Of a DNA stretch of 28,651 nt, positions 5,068 to 14,000 are shown piece by piece. The DNA is taken from positions 1-28,651 of the IMG/VR virus record IMGVR_UViG_3300048592_000809. One strand, 5' to 3'. Below the pieces are notes generated by a model. The model saw only the letters and a list, made by a program, of their open reading frames with translations. It searched no databases and was not told the origin of the DNA. The DNA is from a virus. Within the stretch, counting starts at the first letter, position 1; every line of letters begins with the position of its first letter. The translations under genes and the position numbers were made by a program.

Positions 5068-7265
5068 TATTCAGACTCCTCTTCATCGGCAAGCTCTCCA
5101 TAAAACGCTAAGCAAAAAGATCCAGTCACCTGAGCACCAGATACGTTATATGTAATAATTTCGACCATATTTGATCTTTGTGTATCTATTCTAATGCCAG
5201 ACACTCCAGCATTTCCACCAAATAAATTTATTGAAGAAACAGCTATATATTTATTAGTTTTAAATGGTTTTTCAAAAAATATATCTTTTACAGCAGCAGA
5301 GATTGATAAAACCGAACTTATATTATAAGAATCTTCTATTCTATTATTAAAAGCATCAAATAATACCCAAGCTTTGGCCTTGCTCAAGTCTATGCCGCTT
5401 TGGCTGGTTTCTTTTTGAAGCTTGATTGCTGGGCCAACCGACAGAGAGCCAGCCTTATCATTGGGAAAGTGAATTTTAGAATCTATGAAAGCGCCAGTGA
5501 TCTCTAGTCCGCCAGTGCCAGCGGTTTTTGTAATCTTAATTGTGTGTTGGCCAAGGCCGAGGCCAGAAAACTCGATTCTTACTGGCTCATTGTTTGCTGT
5601 GCCAGCTGCGGTGTAGCTGCCTCCGCCTCCGTTGGTCACGTTGCCTCGCACTACGCCGGAGGCGTTCAGCGCTCCGTCGATCTCGACTGAAAATGTAACT
5701 GATGCAGTACTTTCCTGCAACACAGCGACTACGCTGTCTCCGAAAAAGGTTAATTCTGAAGACTGGGTTGCTGTAGTAGTAAAGAAAACAAAGCCAGCCA
5801 AGCTATTTACAGAAGAGGCGTCTAAGGACGTAGTCCAGCCTCCGCCGAGATACAGCCACTCTCTGGTATTGGCCTTAAATAACGAGCCTCTAGGAGTCTG
5901 AAATGCGTCAGCGGCCAATTCTCCAGCGGCGGTGCTTGCGTCAAAGTCGGCCATCAAATAGTATTCGCACACCTCAACGGCCCCATCGGGAATTGACGGC
6001 TTCTTAGGGCCGTAAACGATGAAGTCAGAAATTGCTATAGCAGCTGCACCAGATATATACAGTATTTGTACCGTATGAGTGCCATACGGAAGCCCAGAGA
6101 CCAGCTTAACAAACCTTTGCGAACCTGCATTTAGAGGGCCATTACTTAGTATTACATTTCCGTCCACTAGTATGGTATAGTTGGAGCTATCTGACACAGT
6201 CCTAGAATTAAATATATCTAGCCCAGTTCCTACAAAAGTTAAAGTTATGGAATCATTTGCCAAAGCGTGTACGACTCCATTGTCAAGTACCAATACGTCA
6301 TTTCCAACTAATGTGGTAGTTCCATCATTTAGAGTAAAAGCTCTATTTGACGACACTCCGGCCAGTGTGCCGAAGTCGTCCGCTCTGACTGCGCCGAACT
6401 CCCTGAAATTGTACTTTCTAATAACCTCTTCGTTGGCGTGGTTGGCCGACGATAGATTAAGTTGAGAGCCGTCGGTTTGCTGAATGACCTTGCCCATCTG
6501 GCCGTCTTTGGAGTATATCACTACCCTTCCGCCACGACCATTTAAAACCGGATTGTCGTCAAAGCCAGAGTTGTAGTCTAATATTTGTAATTCAGGATTA
6601 GTATATTTCAATCCACCAACAAAAGCTTCGCCTTGGGGGATTCTGATTTGGCTAGACTGATTCAGTACCTCGAAGCCGCTGACTCTGAGTCCGGCCACCG
6701 CCGCGTTGCGAACCCTGACTGTGTGAGTGCCTAGAGTGAGACCAGCCGCAACCTTTAGTATTTGGTTCGGGCTGTAGTTTCTAGCTCTAAGAATGGTGGA
6801 GTAGGCCAAGGTCAGGTTTGCCCCTTCGGTGCCGTTGTCCACCACGGCCCTGACGTCCATGCTCGCCGCAGGAACGATGAGTAAATTTAAACCAGTGCCG
6901 TAGAAAGTCACTTCTAAGTAGTCGTTTACTAGAGTCGTTATGGAGTAGCTTCCGTTGGTGTCGGACAGCTGGTTCCACGTACCCACGAAGCGAAGCCTGT
7001 CGTCCGACGACTTGTAGACAAGCTCGCCGTTAGGGCCTTTCTCATCGCTGGATGGCTTAATAGTGGTTACGTGAACCCTTTCGACGCCCATGACTGGCTT
7101 GAGGGTCTGCTCTGGGTCTGACAGGCGCCTGGGGTTGCCCTGAAGATCGACAATGTTGCTGAACGGCGCGGACATCTTCGGTGGATTCAGAAAGGTAAAC
7201 TCACTAGCTTTTAACCCAAGAGACTGGCCTACGTTCGCTATGCTTGATTTAGTTTTTAGTGCCAT
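5067..7265 (-). CDS. Long tail-fibre / receptor-binding protein with three carbohydrate-binding-like modules
   Basis: This 732-residue protein has three similar beta-sandwich modules, at about 90-205, 280-420 and 455-590. Each has a F.GTGL-type strand, a middle VDG-like strand and a LGTHTV / YGTHTV / LGQHTI strand, like the non-catalytic sandwich modules of many carbohydrate-active proteins. The last ~105 residues (AWVLFDAFNNRIEDSYNISS onward) resemble a C-terminal domain found in many phage fibres and spikes (AW-V-F and YN-S motifs). The body is clearly homologous to the C-terminal third of the 2005-residue fibre encoded upstream, but the C-terminal tip differs. It probably contacts a surface glycan. 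Base composition swings sharply inside the gene: 67% GC at 7081-7140 and 15% at 5221-5280. Confidence 0.75.
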   Translation of the reverse strand: MALKTKSSIANVGQSLGLKASEFTFLNPPKMSAPFSNIVDLQGNPRRLSDPEQTLKPVMGVERVHVTTIKPSSDEKGPNGELVYKSSDDRLRFVGTWNQLSDTNGSYSITTLVNDYLEVTFYGTGLNLLIVPAASMDVRAVVDNGTEGANLTLAYSTILRARNYSPNQILKVAAGLTLGTHTVRVRNAAVAGLRVSGFEVLNQSSQIRIPQGEAFVGGLKYTNPELQILDYNSGFDDNPVLNGRGGRVVIYSKDGQMGKVIQQTDGSQLNLSSANHANEEVIRKYNFREFGAVRADDFGTLAGVSSNRAFTLNDGTTTLVGNDVLVLDNGVVHALANDSITLTFVGTGLDIFNSRTVSDSSNYTILVDGNVILSNGPLNAGSQRFVKLVSGLPYGTHTVQILYISGAAAIAISDFIVYGPKKPSIPDGAVEVCEYYLMADFDASTAAGELAADAFQTPRGSLFKANTREWLYLGGGWTTSLDASSVNSLAGFVFFTTTATQSSELTFFGDSVVAVLQESTASVTFSVEIDGALNASGVVRGNVTNGGGGSYTAAGTANNEPVRIEFSGLGLGQHTIKITKTAGTGGLEITGAFIDSKIHFPNDKAGSLSVGPAIKLQKETSQSGIDLSKAKAWVLFDAFNNRIEDSYNISSVLSISAAVKDIFFEKPFKTNKYIAVSSINLFGGNAGVSGIRIDTQRSNMVEIITYNVSGAQVTGSFCLAFYGELADEEESE

Positions 7266-7287
7266 AATTTATCCTATCGTCTCCATA

Positions 7288-8376
7288 TTAAAATCTAGCG
7301 TCCGATACCCATTGGCCTGAGTGTCCGTTAACTGCGTTAGTAATGGCCGTATTTGCTACGTTAAATCCACTTACTCCGTTAGAGCCTGCGGAAATAGCAA
7401 AAGAAACAGGAGTTCCACCTCTATCAAAAGTTCCAACCGCTCCTGTTACTGTATTGTAAAAAGTTACCGTTGGTGTGGCCCTTTTTGAAGTCTTATAATG
7501 AACTTGAACCACAGCATTGCCTGATACAGTACTTATAGATATAACAAAAAGTGTTCCAGCCGTAGCGGCAGGCGTTCCTGGGGTTACGTCTAAATCGTAA
7601 CTCTTCTCGTAGTATCTCTGACTCATAGCCAATTCATCTTGAAAATTCTTACCAGCTCTAACAAAGTTATATCCAGCAGCAGTCAGAGCAGACCAGTCTC
7701 CAGGCAGAACCATTACTCCAGTAATATTAAAATCATGAGTAGTTCCAGTAAGCCAAGAAGTATCTTCACCTATACCGCTAGAAAAGTTACCTGCTACCCA
7801 TTGATTTAATGATGATGTTTGATAAGTAGTTCCAGTGACTATGTCCCAACCAATGACTGCGCCTGCTCCGTTGGTTCTTTCTACAGTGCCTGGGCAAGAG
7901 GATATAGCTGGAAAAGATAAAACTTTTAATTCCCAAGTGTTTGCTGAAGCTATATTATATTGCTGAACGTATGAGTGACTAAAAGAAGCGTTTCTAACTG
8001 AGCAGCTTCTGTTAGAAGCTACAGAAGATTTAACCCAAAATATAAGTGACCATTCATTGTTGTATATTCTATTAAGGTCATAACCTTCTACGTGATAATG
8101 CATAATTTGTCTAGTGCCAGCAGCTAACGTACCAGCAGCAGTTTTAGATACTTGGTTTGAGTAAATCAAATTAGTGCCAGATGGAGTAGAAGATTGTCTA
8201 GAGTTAGTCATAGTTACTCCAGACGAGATGTTGTTATACTGGAATAACACTCCACCATAGGCTGAAGTATTATTTGCTACGGAACGGGAAGTTCCTTCAG
8301 GCCAAAGTTCCATACCGCCATCAATTACAAGATTGGATTCAAGACGATTTATACGTGGACTAAGATTTTGCTTCAT
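7288..8376 (-). CDS. Tail fibre/spike protein with carbohydrate-binding-like sandwich
   Basis: This 362-residue protein begins with a short coiled region (SPRINRLESNLVIDGGMELWP) and then reads as a beta-sandwich domain. The opening pattern, an asparagine-rich start followed by DGGMELWPEGTS, is common in phage structural proteins. Around residue 253 it has RYYEKSYDLDVTPG, which in phage fibres marks the border to a C-terminal beta-rich receptor-binding domain. It is probably an adhesin attached to the baseplate or to another fibre. Its gene lies two bases after the collar gene and 22 bases before the next fibre gene, all in one operon. The host receptor cannot be inferred. Confidence 0.65.
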   Translation of the reverse strand: MKQNLSPRINRLESNLVIDGGMELWPEGTSRSVANNTSAYGGVLFQYNNISSGVTMTNSRQSSTPSGTNLIYSNQVSKTAAGTLAAGTRQIMHYHVEGYDLNRIYNNEWSLIFWVKSSVASNRSCSVRNASFSHSYVQQYNIASANTWELKVLSFPAISSCPGTVERTNGAGAVIGWDIVTGTTYQTSSLNQWVAGNFSSGIGEDTSWLTGTTHDFNITGVMVLPGDWSALTAAGYNFVRAGKNFQDELAMSQRYYEKSYDLDVTPGTPAATAGTLFVISISTVSGNAVVQVHYKTSKRATPTVTFYNTVTGAVGTFDRGGTPVSFAISAGSNGVSGFNVANTAITNAVNGHSGQWVSDARF

Positions 8377-8378
8377 AG

Positions 8379-8894
8379 TTAGTTAATCCTTATAAAAATA
8401 TTTACAGCAATATTTTTAGGTCTAGTTTCTGTAGATGTTCTTGCTCCGACAGAATTGCTTGCATTAAAAGTAACATCTGATCCGGCATTGCCTCCAGATG
8501 CTATACCATTATTGCCAGCAGCAGACGCTGTTCTAGTGAGCGCTCCTGACGCTACATGAGTTCCAGCAGTAGAAATAGTGCCAACATTTGTTATTGATCC
8601 AATTATATTTTGAAGAGCATCGTTTTGAAAATGACCCAAAGCTCTTTCGCCAGCAGCATCCTCATTGCCATCTGCTCTACCATTGTTTTTACCACGCAGA
8701 AATTGTCCACGAGCATCGGGCACATTAGATATTCCAAATTGAGTAGCTAATTTGCTTCCTGCAACAGATCTACCATCACATAGAACCCAATTAGATCCTC
8801 TGAGTGCTTGAAACTGCGCTTCGCTTAAAATAGAATGCACTATATCGCCTACCGTAGAAACATCGTTATTACTTTGTCGTCTTGATTTTGCCAT
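8379..8894 (-). CDS. Phage tail collar-domain protein
   Basis: This 171-residue protein has the tail collar signature found in short tail fibres such as T4 gp12 and in microcystin-dependent-protein relatives. It reads WVLCDGRSV (36-44), NVPDARGQFLRGKN (57-70), then GERALGHFQNDALQNI (82-97), and ends with ETRPKNIAVNIFIRIN, a C-terminal strand that closes the fold. The 50 residues before that end are low-complexity Ala/Gly/Ser/Thr, probably an elongated shaft or a variable surface loop. The protein lacks the long N-terminal shaft of gp12, so it likely acts as a short fibre or a tip subunit. It is encoded one base after the upstream fibre gene. Confidence 0.8.
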   Translation of the reverse strand: MAKSRRQSNNDVSTVGDIVHSILSEAQFQALRGSNWVLCDGRSVAGSKLATQFGISNVPDARGQFLRGKNNGRADGNEDAAGERALGHFQNDALQNIIGSITNVGTISTAGTHVASGALTRTASAAGNNGIASGGNAGSDVTFNASNSVGARTSTETRPKNIAVNIFIRIN

Positions 8895-8895
8895 A

Positions 8896-10257
8896 TTATA
8901 ATCCTAACCATTCGCGAATAGTTTTCTTTTCGATTTTGGTGATTTTTACTTGAGTAAAAATTTCATTATCACCAAAAGTTACTGCTGCTCCGCCAATAGC
9001 TGCACCTGAAGCTCTCATTTGTATTTCAAATATAGTTGGGCCATTTGTAGAAAATGCGCCCATTATTACGCTAGAGTCTCCATCAGTATTTCCAGCAGCT
9101 GCTACGTTTTGATCATTAACGGCGCGACCTATTAATACATCAGTTCCACTGGTTATATTTCTTAATTTAGCTTTGCCAGCAGAACCAGAAGTGTTTGTTA
9201 CAAATGGACAATCTGCTTCTATAATATAATTTCCTTCTTGAAGAGTAAACTGATTAGAGCTTAAACTACAAAAAGTTAAATCGCCTTCTTGAGTATTTAA
9301 AGTTCTAGCAGCATAAGATCCTACAGACAAAGCCCCTGCTGCCGTTCCAGAAGGCCTTACATCTTTTAAATAAGTAGTTTTTCTAATTTCTAATTCTTGA
9401 TCTAAAATATTTTCTAAATCTAAAACTCTGTCACCAAATGCTTTCAAATCTACGTTGTTCGGAGCGGCTTGAAAGTCCGTCTCTTCTACGTCGGCCAAAG
9501 CAGCCACAGTGGGCACTAATGCGTCGATCTGGCCTTGCAATGCTTCAATCAAGGCAAGCTGAGAGCCATTCGGTCTCTCAACCAAGGCCCCAACTGGAAT
9601 GGCCGAAACTGCTCTGTCATTGATCAGGTCTACGTTGTTAAATCGGATTAAGGTGCCTAGTCCAGCTCCAGCGTGGACCTCGTAGTAGTCGCCTGTCACA
9701 CCTGGGCCTGGAGGATTGTTGCCTGTGTTTCTGAACACAAGTTGTCCGTCAACAAGAATCATATATACGCCATGCTGAGCAATAGCAGAAAATTTACCTA
9801 CTTCAAAAGGTACACCGATGTTGAAGTCTGATTGAGTGGCAGCTAGTGTACCTGAGATAGGTTGACTAGAAGCATCTACTAAATTTACAGAAGTCCTAGC
9901 ATTATGGTCAATGATAATTTCAAATACTTCATTTGCTTCTGCTTCAAAGAGTAGCTTAATCGTAGATGCTCCGTTAGCTATCCACGCTAGATTTTTTATA
10001 AGTGGTCCACGAAGAGAAGAAGCTAATCGAACGTTGTCTTGATAAAACTGAATATTAGTCGAAGTCAATTCAGAAGGACTTGGAGCAGCATAGTTTACGG
10101 CTGTAGAAGGAGTGGTGAGTGAGCCAAGCTGAATAAGAGTGTCTCCTTCAGCGGCTTCGTGAAGAGCGCGAGCAACCTTGAAGCCGGTGTTGGTCAATAA
10201 GGACTGAGCTACCGGAAGTTTGCGAATTGATTTTGAGCCTTTGCCTGTTACTGACAT
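8896..10257 (-). CDS. Tail fibre protein, two-part
   Basis: This 453-residue protein has an N-terminal portion (1-270) that is probably the attachment and shaft part. It includes a beta region with GVYMILVDGQLVFRN and a later helical linker (about 230-300) likely to form a trimeric coiled coil. The C-terminal portion (310-453) has a compact jelly-roll-like pattern (LQEGNYIIEADCPF, FEIQMRAS, FTQVKITKI), similar to C1q/TNF-like fibre knobs. The gene has a sharp base-composition switch near 9420-9480, between these parts: 57% GC at 9481-9540 and 17% at 9361-9420. It starts at ATG 10257, one base after the preceding stop codon. Confidence 0.65.
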   Translation of the reverse strand: MSVTGKGSKSIRKLPVAQSLLTNTGFKVARALHEAAEGDTLIQLGSLTTPSTAVNYAAPSPSELTSTNIQFYQDNVRLASSLRGPLIKNLAWIANGASTIKLLFEAEANEVFEIIIDHNARTSVNLVDASSQPISGTLAATQSDFNIGVPFEVGKFSAIAQHGVYMILVDGQLVFRNTGNNPPGPGVTGDYYEVHAGAGLGTLIRFNNVDLINDRAVSAIPVGALVERPNGSQLALIEALQGQIDALVPTVAALADVEETDFQAAPNNVDLKAFGDRVLDLENILDQELEIRKTTYLKDVRPSGTAAGALSVGSYAARTLNTQEGDLTFCSLSSNQFTLQEGNYIIEADCPFVTNTSGSAGKAKLRNITSGTDVLIGRAVNDQNVAAAGNTDGDSSVIMGAFSTNGPTIFEIQMRASGAAIGGAAVTFGDNEIFTQVKITKIEKKTIREWLGL

Positions 10258-10258
10258 A

Positions 10259-11017
10259 CTATAAATCCTCTATCGGAGTGTTAGAAAATCCTTGAATCGG
10301 AACGCGAGCGTCCACCGACCATGGACAGTTTACTGGAATATTGCCGTTTACGCCTTGCAATTTTCCACCGAAACTTGCCCCCGAAAAGCTGGGGAATAGT
10401 TCAGTCGCGCCAGCTATAGATATAAGCCCTCCGTCACTGGCCGATGCTGTAAGAAAGGCATGTTGCCCGAAGCAAACCCCTGTGGTGATTCTGCTAGCTA
10501 CAACCAAGTTAGTTGGAAGCGAAATGCTGCACTGAGCCGCCGCTCCGCCTGTTTTGGTATATCTACCCAATACATGAATGAACTCGCCGTCTAAAGTGTA
10601 GCTAAAGTGATCGGTCACGCTGATAGTCATATTGGTGTATATTGGCGTATAGTTAATTACCGAGCCGCCCGAAAATCTTGGCTTTCCCTTAATTTCGATA
10701 AACGCACCAAAGCCAGAACCTGTAGCGTTGGCCATCAAAGATCCAACAAGCTTCCACCTTGAATAGCCAGTTGGGCCAGTAGAATTTTGATTTAAACTAA
10801 TGACTAAAGAAACCACTCCGGCGGACTGAACGGCGAACACCTGATAACGAGTGTTAGCCGTCACAGCTGGAAGAGCTACTGATAATTGAGTGGTTACTTT
10901 AAACTGTTGTCCACCAATAGTCAAGTAAACTGGACTAGAGACAGAAGCAGCCATCAAGATGTTACCAGCAGAGTGAGACAGTGTTCCAATTTTATCGTCC
11001 CGTAGTTTTTGTCCCAT
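10259..11017 (-). CDS. Tail fibre / receptor-binding protein
   Basis: This 252-residue protein is beta-rich. Its N-terminal half looks like a small sandwich with a Gly/Ala-rich middle. The C-terminal third ends in SVDARVPIQGFSNT, a pattern similar to the ends of several phage fibre proteins (a Val-Pro-Ile/Val-x-Gly-Phe/Trp-Ser motif). The N-terminal motif MGQKLRDDKIGTLSHSAGN may attach to the baseplate or the preceding fibre. It overlaps the stop of the giant fibre gene by one base. Function is inferred from context and the terminal motif. Confidence 0.55.
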   Translation of the reverse strand: MGQKLRDDKIGTLSHSAGNILMAASVSSPVYLTIGGQQFKVTTQLSVALPAVTANTRYQVFAVQSAGVVSLVISLNQNSTGPTGYSRWKLVGSLMANATGSGFGAFIEIKGKPRFSGGSVINYTPIYTNMTISVTDHFSYTLDGEFIHVLGRYTKTGGAAAQCSISLPTNLVVASRITTGVCFGQHAFLTASASDGGLISIAGATELFPSFSGASFGGKLQGVNGNIPVNCPWSVDARVPIQGFSNTPIEDL

Positions 11018-14000
11018 TAGTCAAGCTCCCTGACTGATAAAATTCTATTATTGGCAACAAGCCCTGTGGCTGCACTTACACGCCAATATACGTCTATTTT
11101 ATGATATCCTGGACTAACTTGAAGTCTATATAAAATTGTAAAACTTGCTGAAGCTACAGCTGAACCAGTATAAGCACTAGCCACTGGAGTTACCATTTTG
11201 CCATCTACATATATGAAAAATTCATTACCATTTCCAGTTGTATTATTATTATGTTGACCTGATGTTGATAATTCTATTATACTTTTAGTAGTTTTAATTG
11301 TCAAACTTAATTCTGATAATGGTACAGCTGTAGTTGAAGTAGTAGATGTATTTCCTGATATACCTACAGCATTGCCCAAAACATTAGGCTGATTTACATC
11401 TTTCTTACTGAACTTTCTAAAATCAGCTACACCTTGAGAGCCAACAGCTAAGGTGTTTTGTAATACAAATGGGCCATTGTCTTGATGAGAGTGTATTGGA
11501 GTGATAATATCTAAACATTCATTTTCAATTTTTAAATTAGCTGTTCCATTGTTAAATCTGATTGTATGCTTTCCAAGAGCTAATCCAGTTACAACAAAGC
11601 CGCAACCAGGAGTAACAGATACAGTTGCCTGTTGATCTAAAATACCAGTTGCTGAAGTAAAAGTGATACCGCCGCCATAAACAGTAGCTGCTGCTGCTTG
11701 AGATGGATAATTAGTTGTGTTAAAAGTTAATCCATCAACAGTAACAGTAATATTATTAGAAGAGTTAGTGTCACCCATAAATCTAAAATCAAAACCTGTT
11801 CCATAAAAAGTATATTCAATATAAGCATTAAGTCTATTGCTAGAAATTTCAAATCCACAAATATTGTTTGCAGGCGTTACTCCAGGAATGCTCCAATCTA
11901 CTGTTCCACCAGTACCATTTACATAAGTAAATTCTCTGGTTGCAAACTTTCTCAGCGTTCCAGTTGAAATAGTACTTATTCCAGCAGTAGAATTTGGTGC
12001 AAAGTTAGCCAAAATATTATATGCGCCAATCTCTACCGCTCCATTTGGAAGAGTAGGAGTCTTTGGCTGATAAACTATAAATTTAGTAAAATAAAAAGAT
12101 CCACTAGTATATGCAGATAATGTTAACCTTAATGTATGTGTTCCATACGGAAGACCAGAAGCTATTTTAGTATTTGCAATACCAGTAGGTGTTAAGTTAG
12201 TTATTGTAGCAGGCGTTGAACCATCAATAGAATATTGCACAGTACCCACTAAAGCTGAACCACTAGTTTCTATATCTATGCCAGTTCCAACAAAAGTAAA
12301 TGTTATAGTTTGTGGTACTACTCCAGCCCAACCTACTCCTTCTATTCCATTTAGTGAATTTATAATCGAGCTGGTGGCTATTAAAGTAGTACTTCCATCA
12401 TCTAAGGTAAAAACTGGTGTTGTAGGGGTACTTCCAAATCTACTAAAATCATCTGCTCTACCAGCTCCAAATTCTCTTGGAAAATATATTCTAGCTATTT
12501 CTTCATTTGAGTGATTAGCAGAAGCTAAATTTAGTTGAGAAGCATCTGTCGGCGTAACAGCTTTAGCTACTGAACCATCAGCTTTTTGATAAACTAAAAC
12601 TCTTCCACCACGAGTGCCAAGAGTGCCTGTTTCAAAGCCAGAATTATAAGCAGTAGTTTCTAAAATAGTATGAGTGCGCTTTTTGCCTTTATAAAGCTGA
12701 GCGCCTGGAGGTAATTGAATAAGTCCTGAAGTATTTTCATTTAGAACTTCAAAACCATAGATATTTATTCCACCAGTTACATTATCATTTCTAATTTTAA
12801 TTGTATGAATACCTAAAGTTAAACCAGACGCTACAGGTATAATATTATTAGGATTGTAATTTCTAACATTTAGAACAACACTAGCTGTTGCTCCAGGCAA
12901 TAGATTTGCTGAATCTGCTCCTCCATCAACGTTAGCTATATTTGATCTAACATCATTACCTAAAGCAGTTATAAAATTCAAGCCAGTACCATAAAAAGTT
13001 ATTTCTACGTAAGCACCTACAGTAGTTGACAGTGGCCTAACTCCTGTTGTATCACTACTATTAATCCAATTACCAACAAATCTAATTTGATTAAATTTAT
13101 CATTTACTGCGCCAAAAACCTGTTCACCATTTGGCCCAAATTCATCTTGAAGCTGGTAAATCTGCTGAGTCATAATTCGATCAACTGCAAAGCGAGGCTT
13201 TAAATCTTGGCTTAGATCAGGAATTTGTGCTCGATTTTGAATTGCAGTGTTTGGTACTACAATCTTAGGCAAAATCATTGAGTCAGAAATTGAAGCTAAC
13301 TCATCACCAATGTCAATCAAGTTAGATTGAATTTCAGAAATGGCTGCTGCGTTAGAGTCTGAATTGTCAATGACAGAAGCTTTAGTTTGTCTAAAGATAA
13401 GAACTATGTCTTCACCTGGAAAGTCAAAAGTGTCAGGCTCAAACTTAACTGTCTGGCCTTCAATACGAGCAACACCCTCTTCAATCGCATACATTTGACC
13501 ACGATAAGGGTCAAGAATATCAAGCAATTCAGGGTCTGGAGTAAACGTCAACAAAAAGTCTGTCTTATTCTCGTCGCCTGTGAAGTAGAATTTTTGGAAA
13601 CGCTTTTCACCTGTAACTGAAGTTACACCGTTAGTTAAGCCGTAGTATAATCCATAACCTTCAGCGTGAGCCAAAGCTACGCTAGAAGTTACTCGAATAA
13701 TTAAGTCATGTGCGCGACCGGAAACTACAGCCGCTTTAGTTGAAGCTGCTCCAGTCCAAACTGAACCATCAAAAGTAGCGCCATTAGTTCCTGCGCCGTT
13801 TCTCCAAGATAAGTCTAATGTGCCAGCTTTATATCCAGCATCAGTAACCAAAACTAAGTGGTATGTTCCAGCAGTCAGAACTACGTCTGGAAGATCAAAG
13901 GTAACTGTTATGTCGCCTGTTCCACCTAAAGAAGCGGCTGAAATAATTTTAGCATCAGACTCAGAAAGAATATCTGCTACTGCTGTGCTTGGTACGCCTG

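Noticed and set aside
6787-6978. Minus-strand alternate frame rich in Arg and His inside the 732-residue fibre
   Set aside because: It falls in a GC-rich patch where stops are rare, so an open frame is expected by chance.
13387-13620. Plus-strand open frame inside the giant fibre gene
   Set aside because: It is the complement of a continuous 2005-codon coding frame and shows no domain or start signal; similar plus-strand frames in 4898-16000 and 23364-27341 were dismissed for the same reason.
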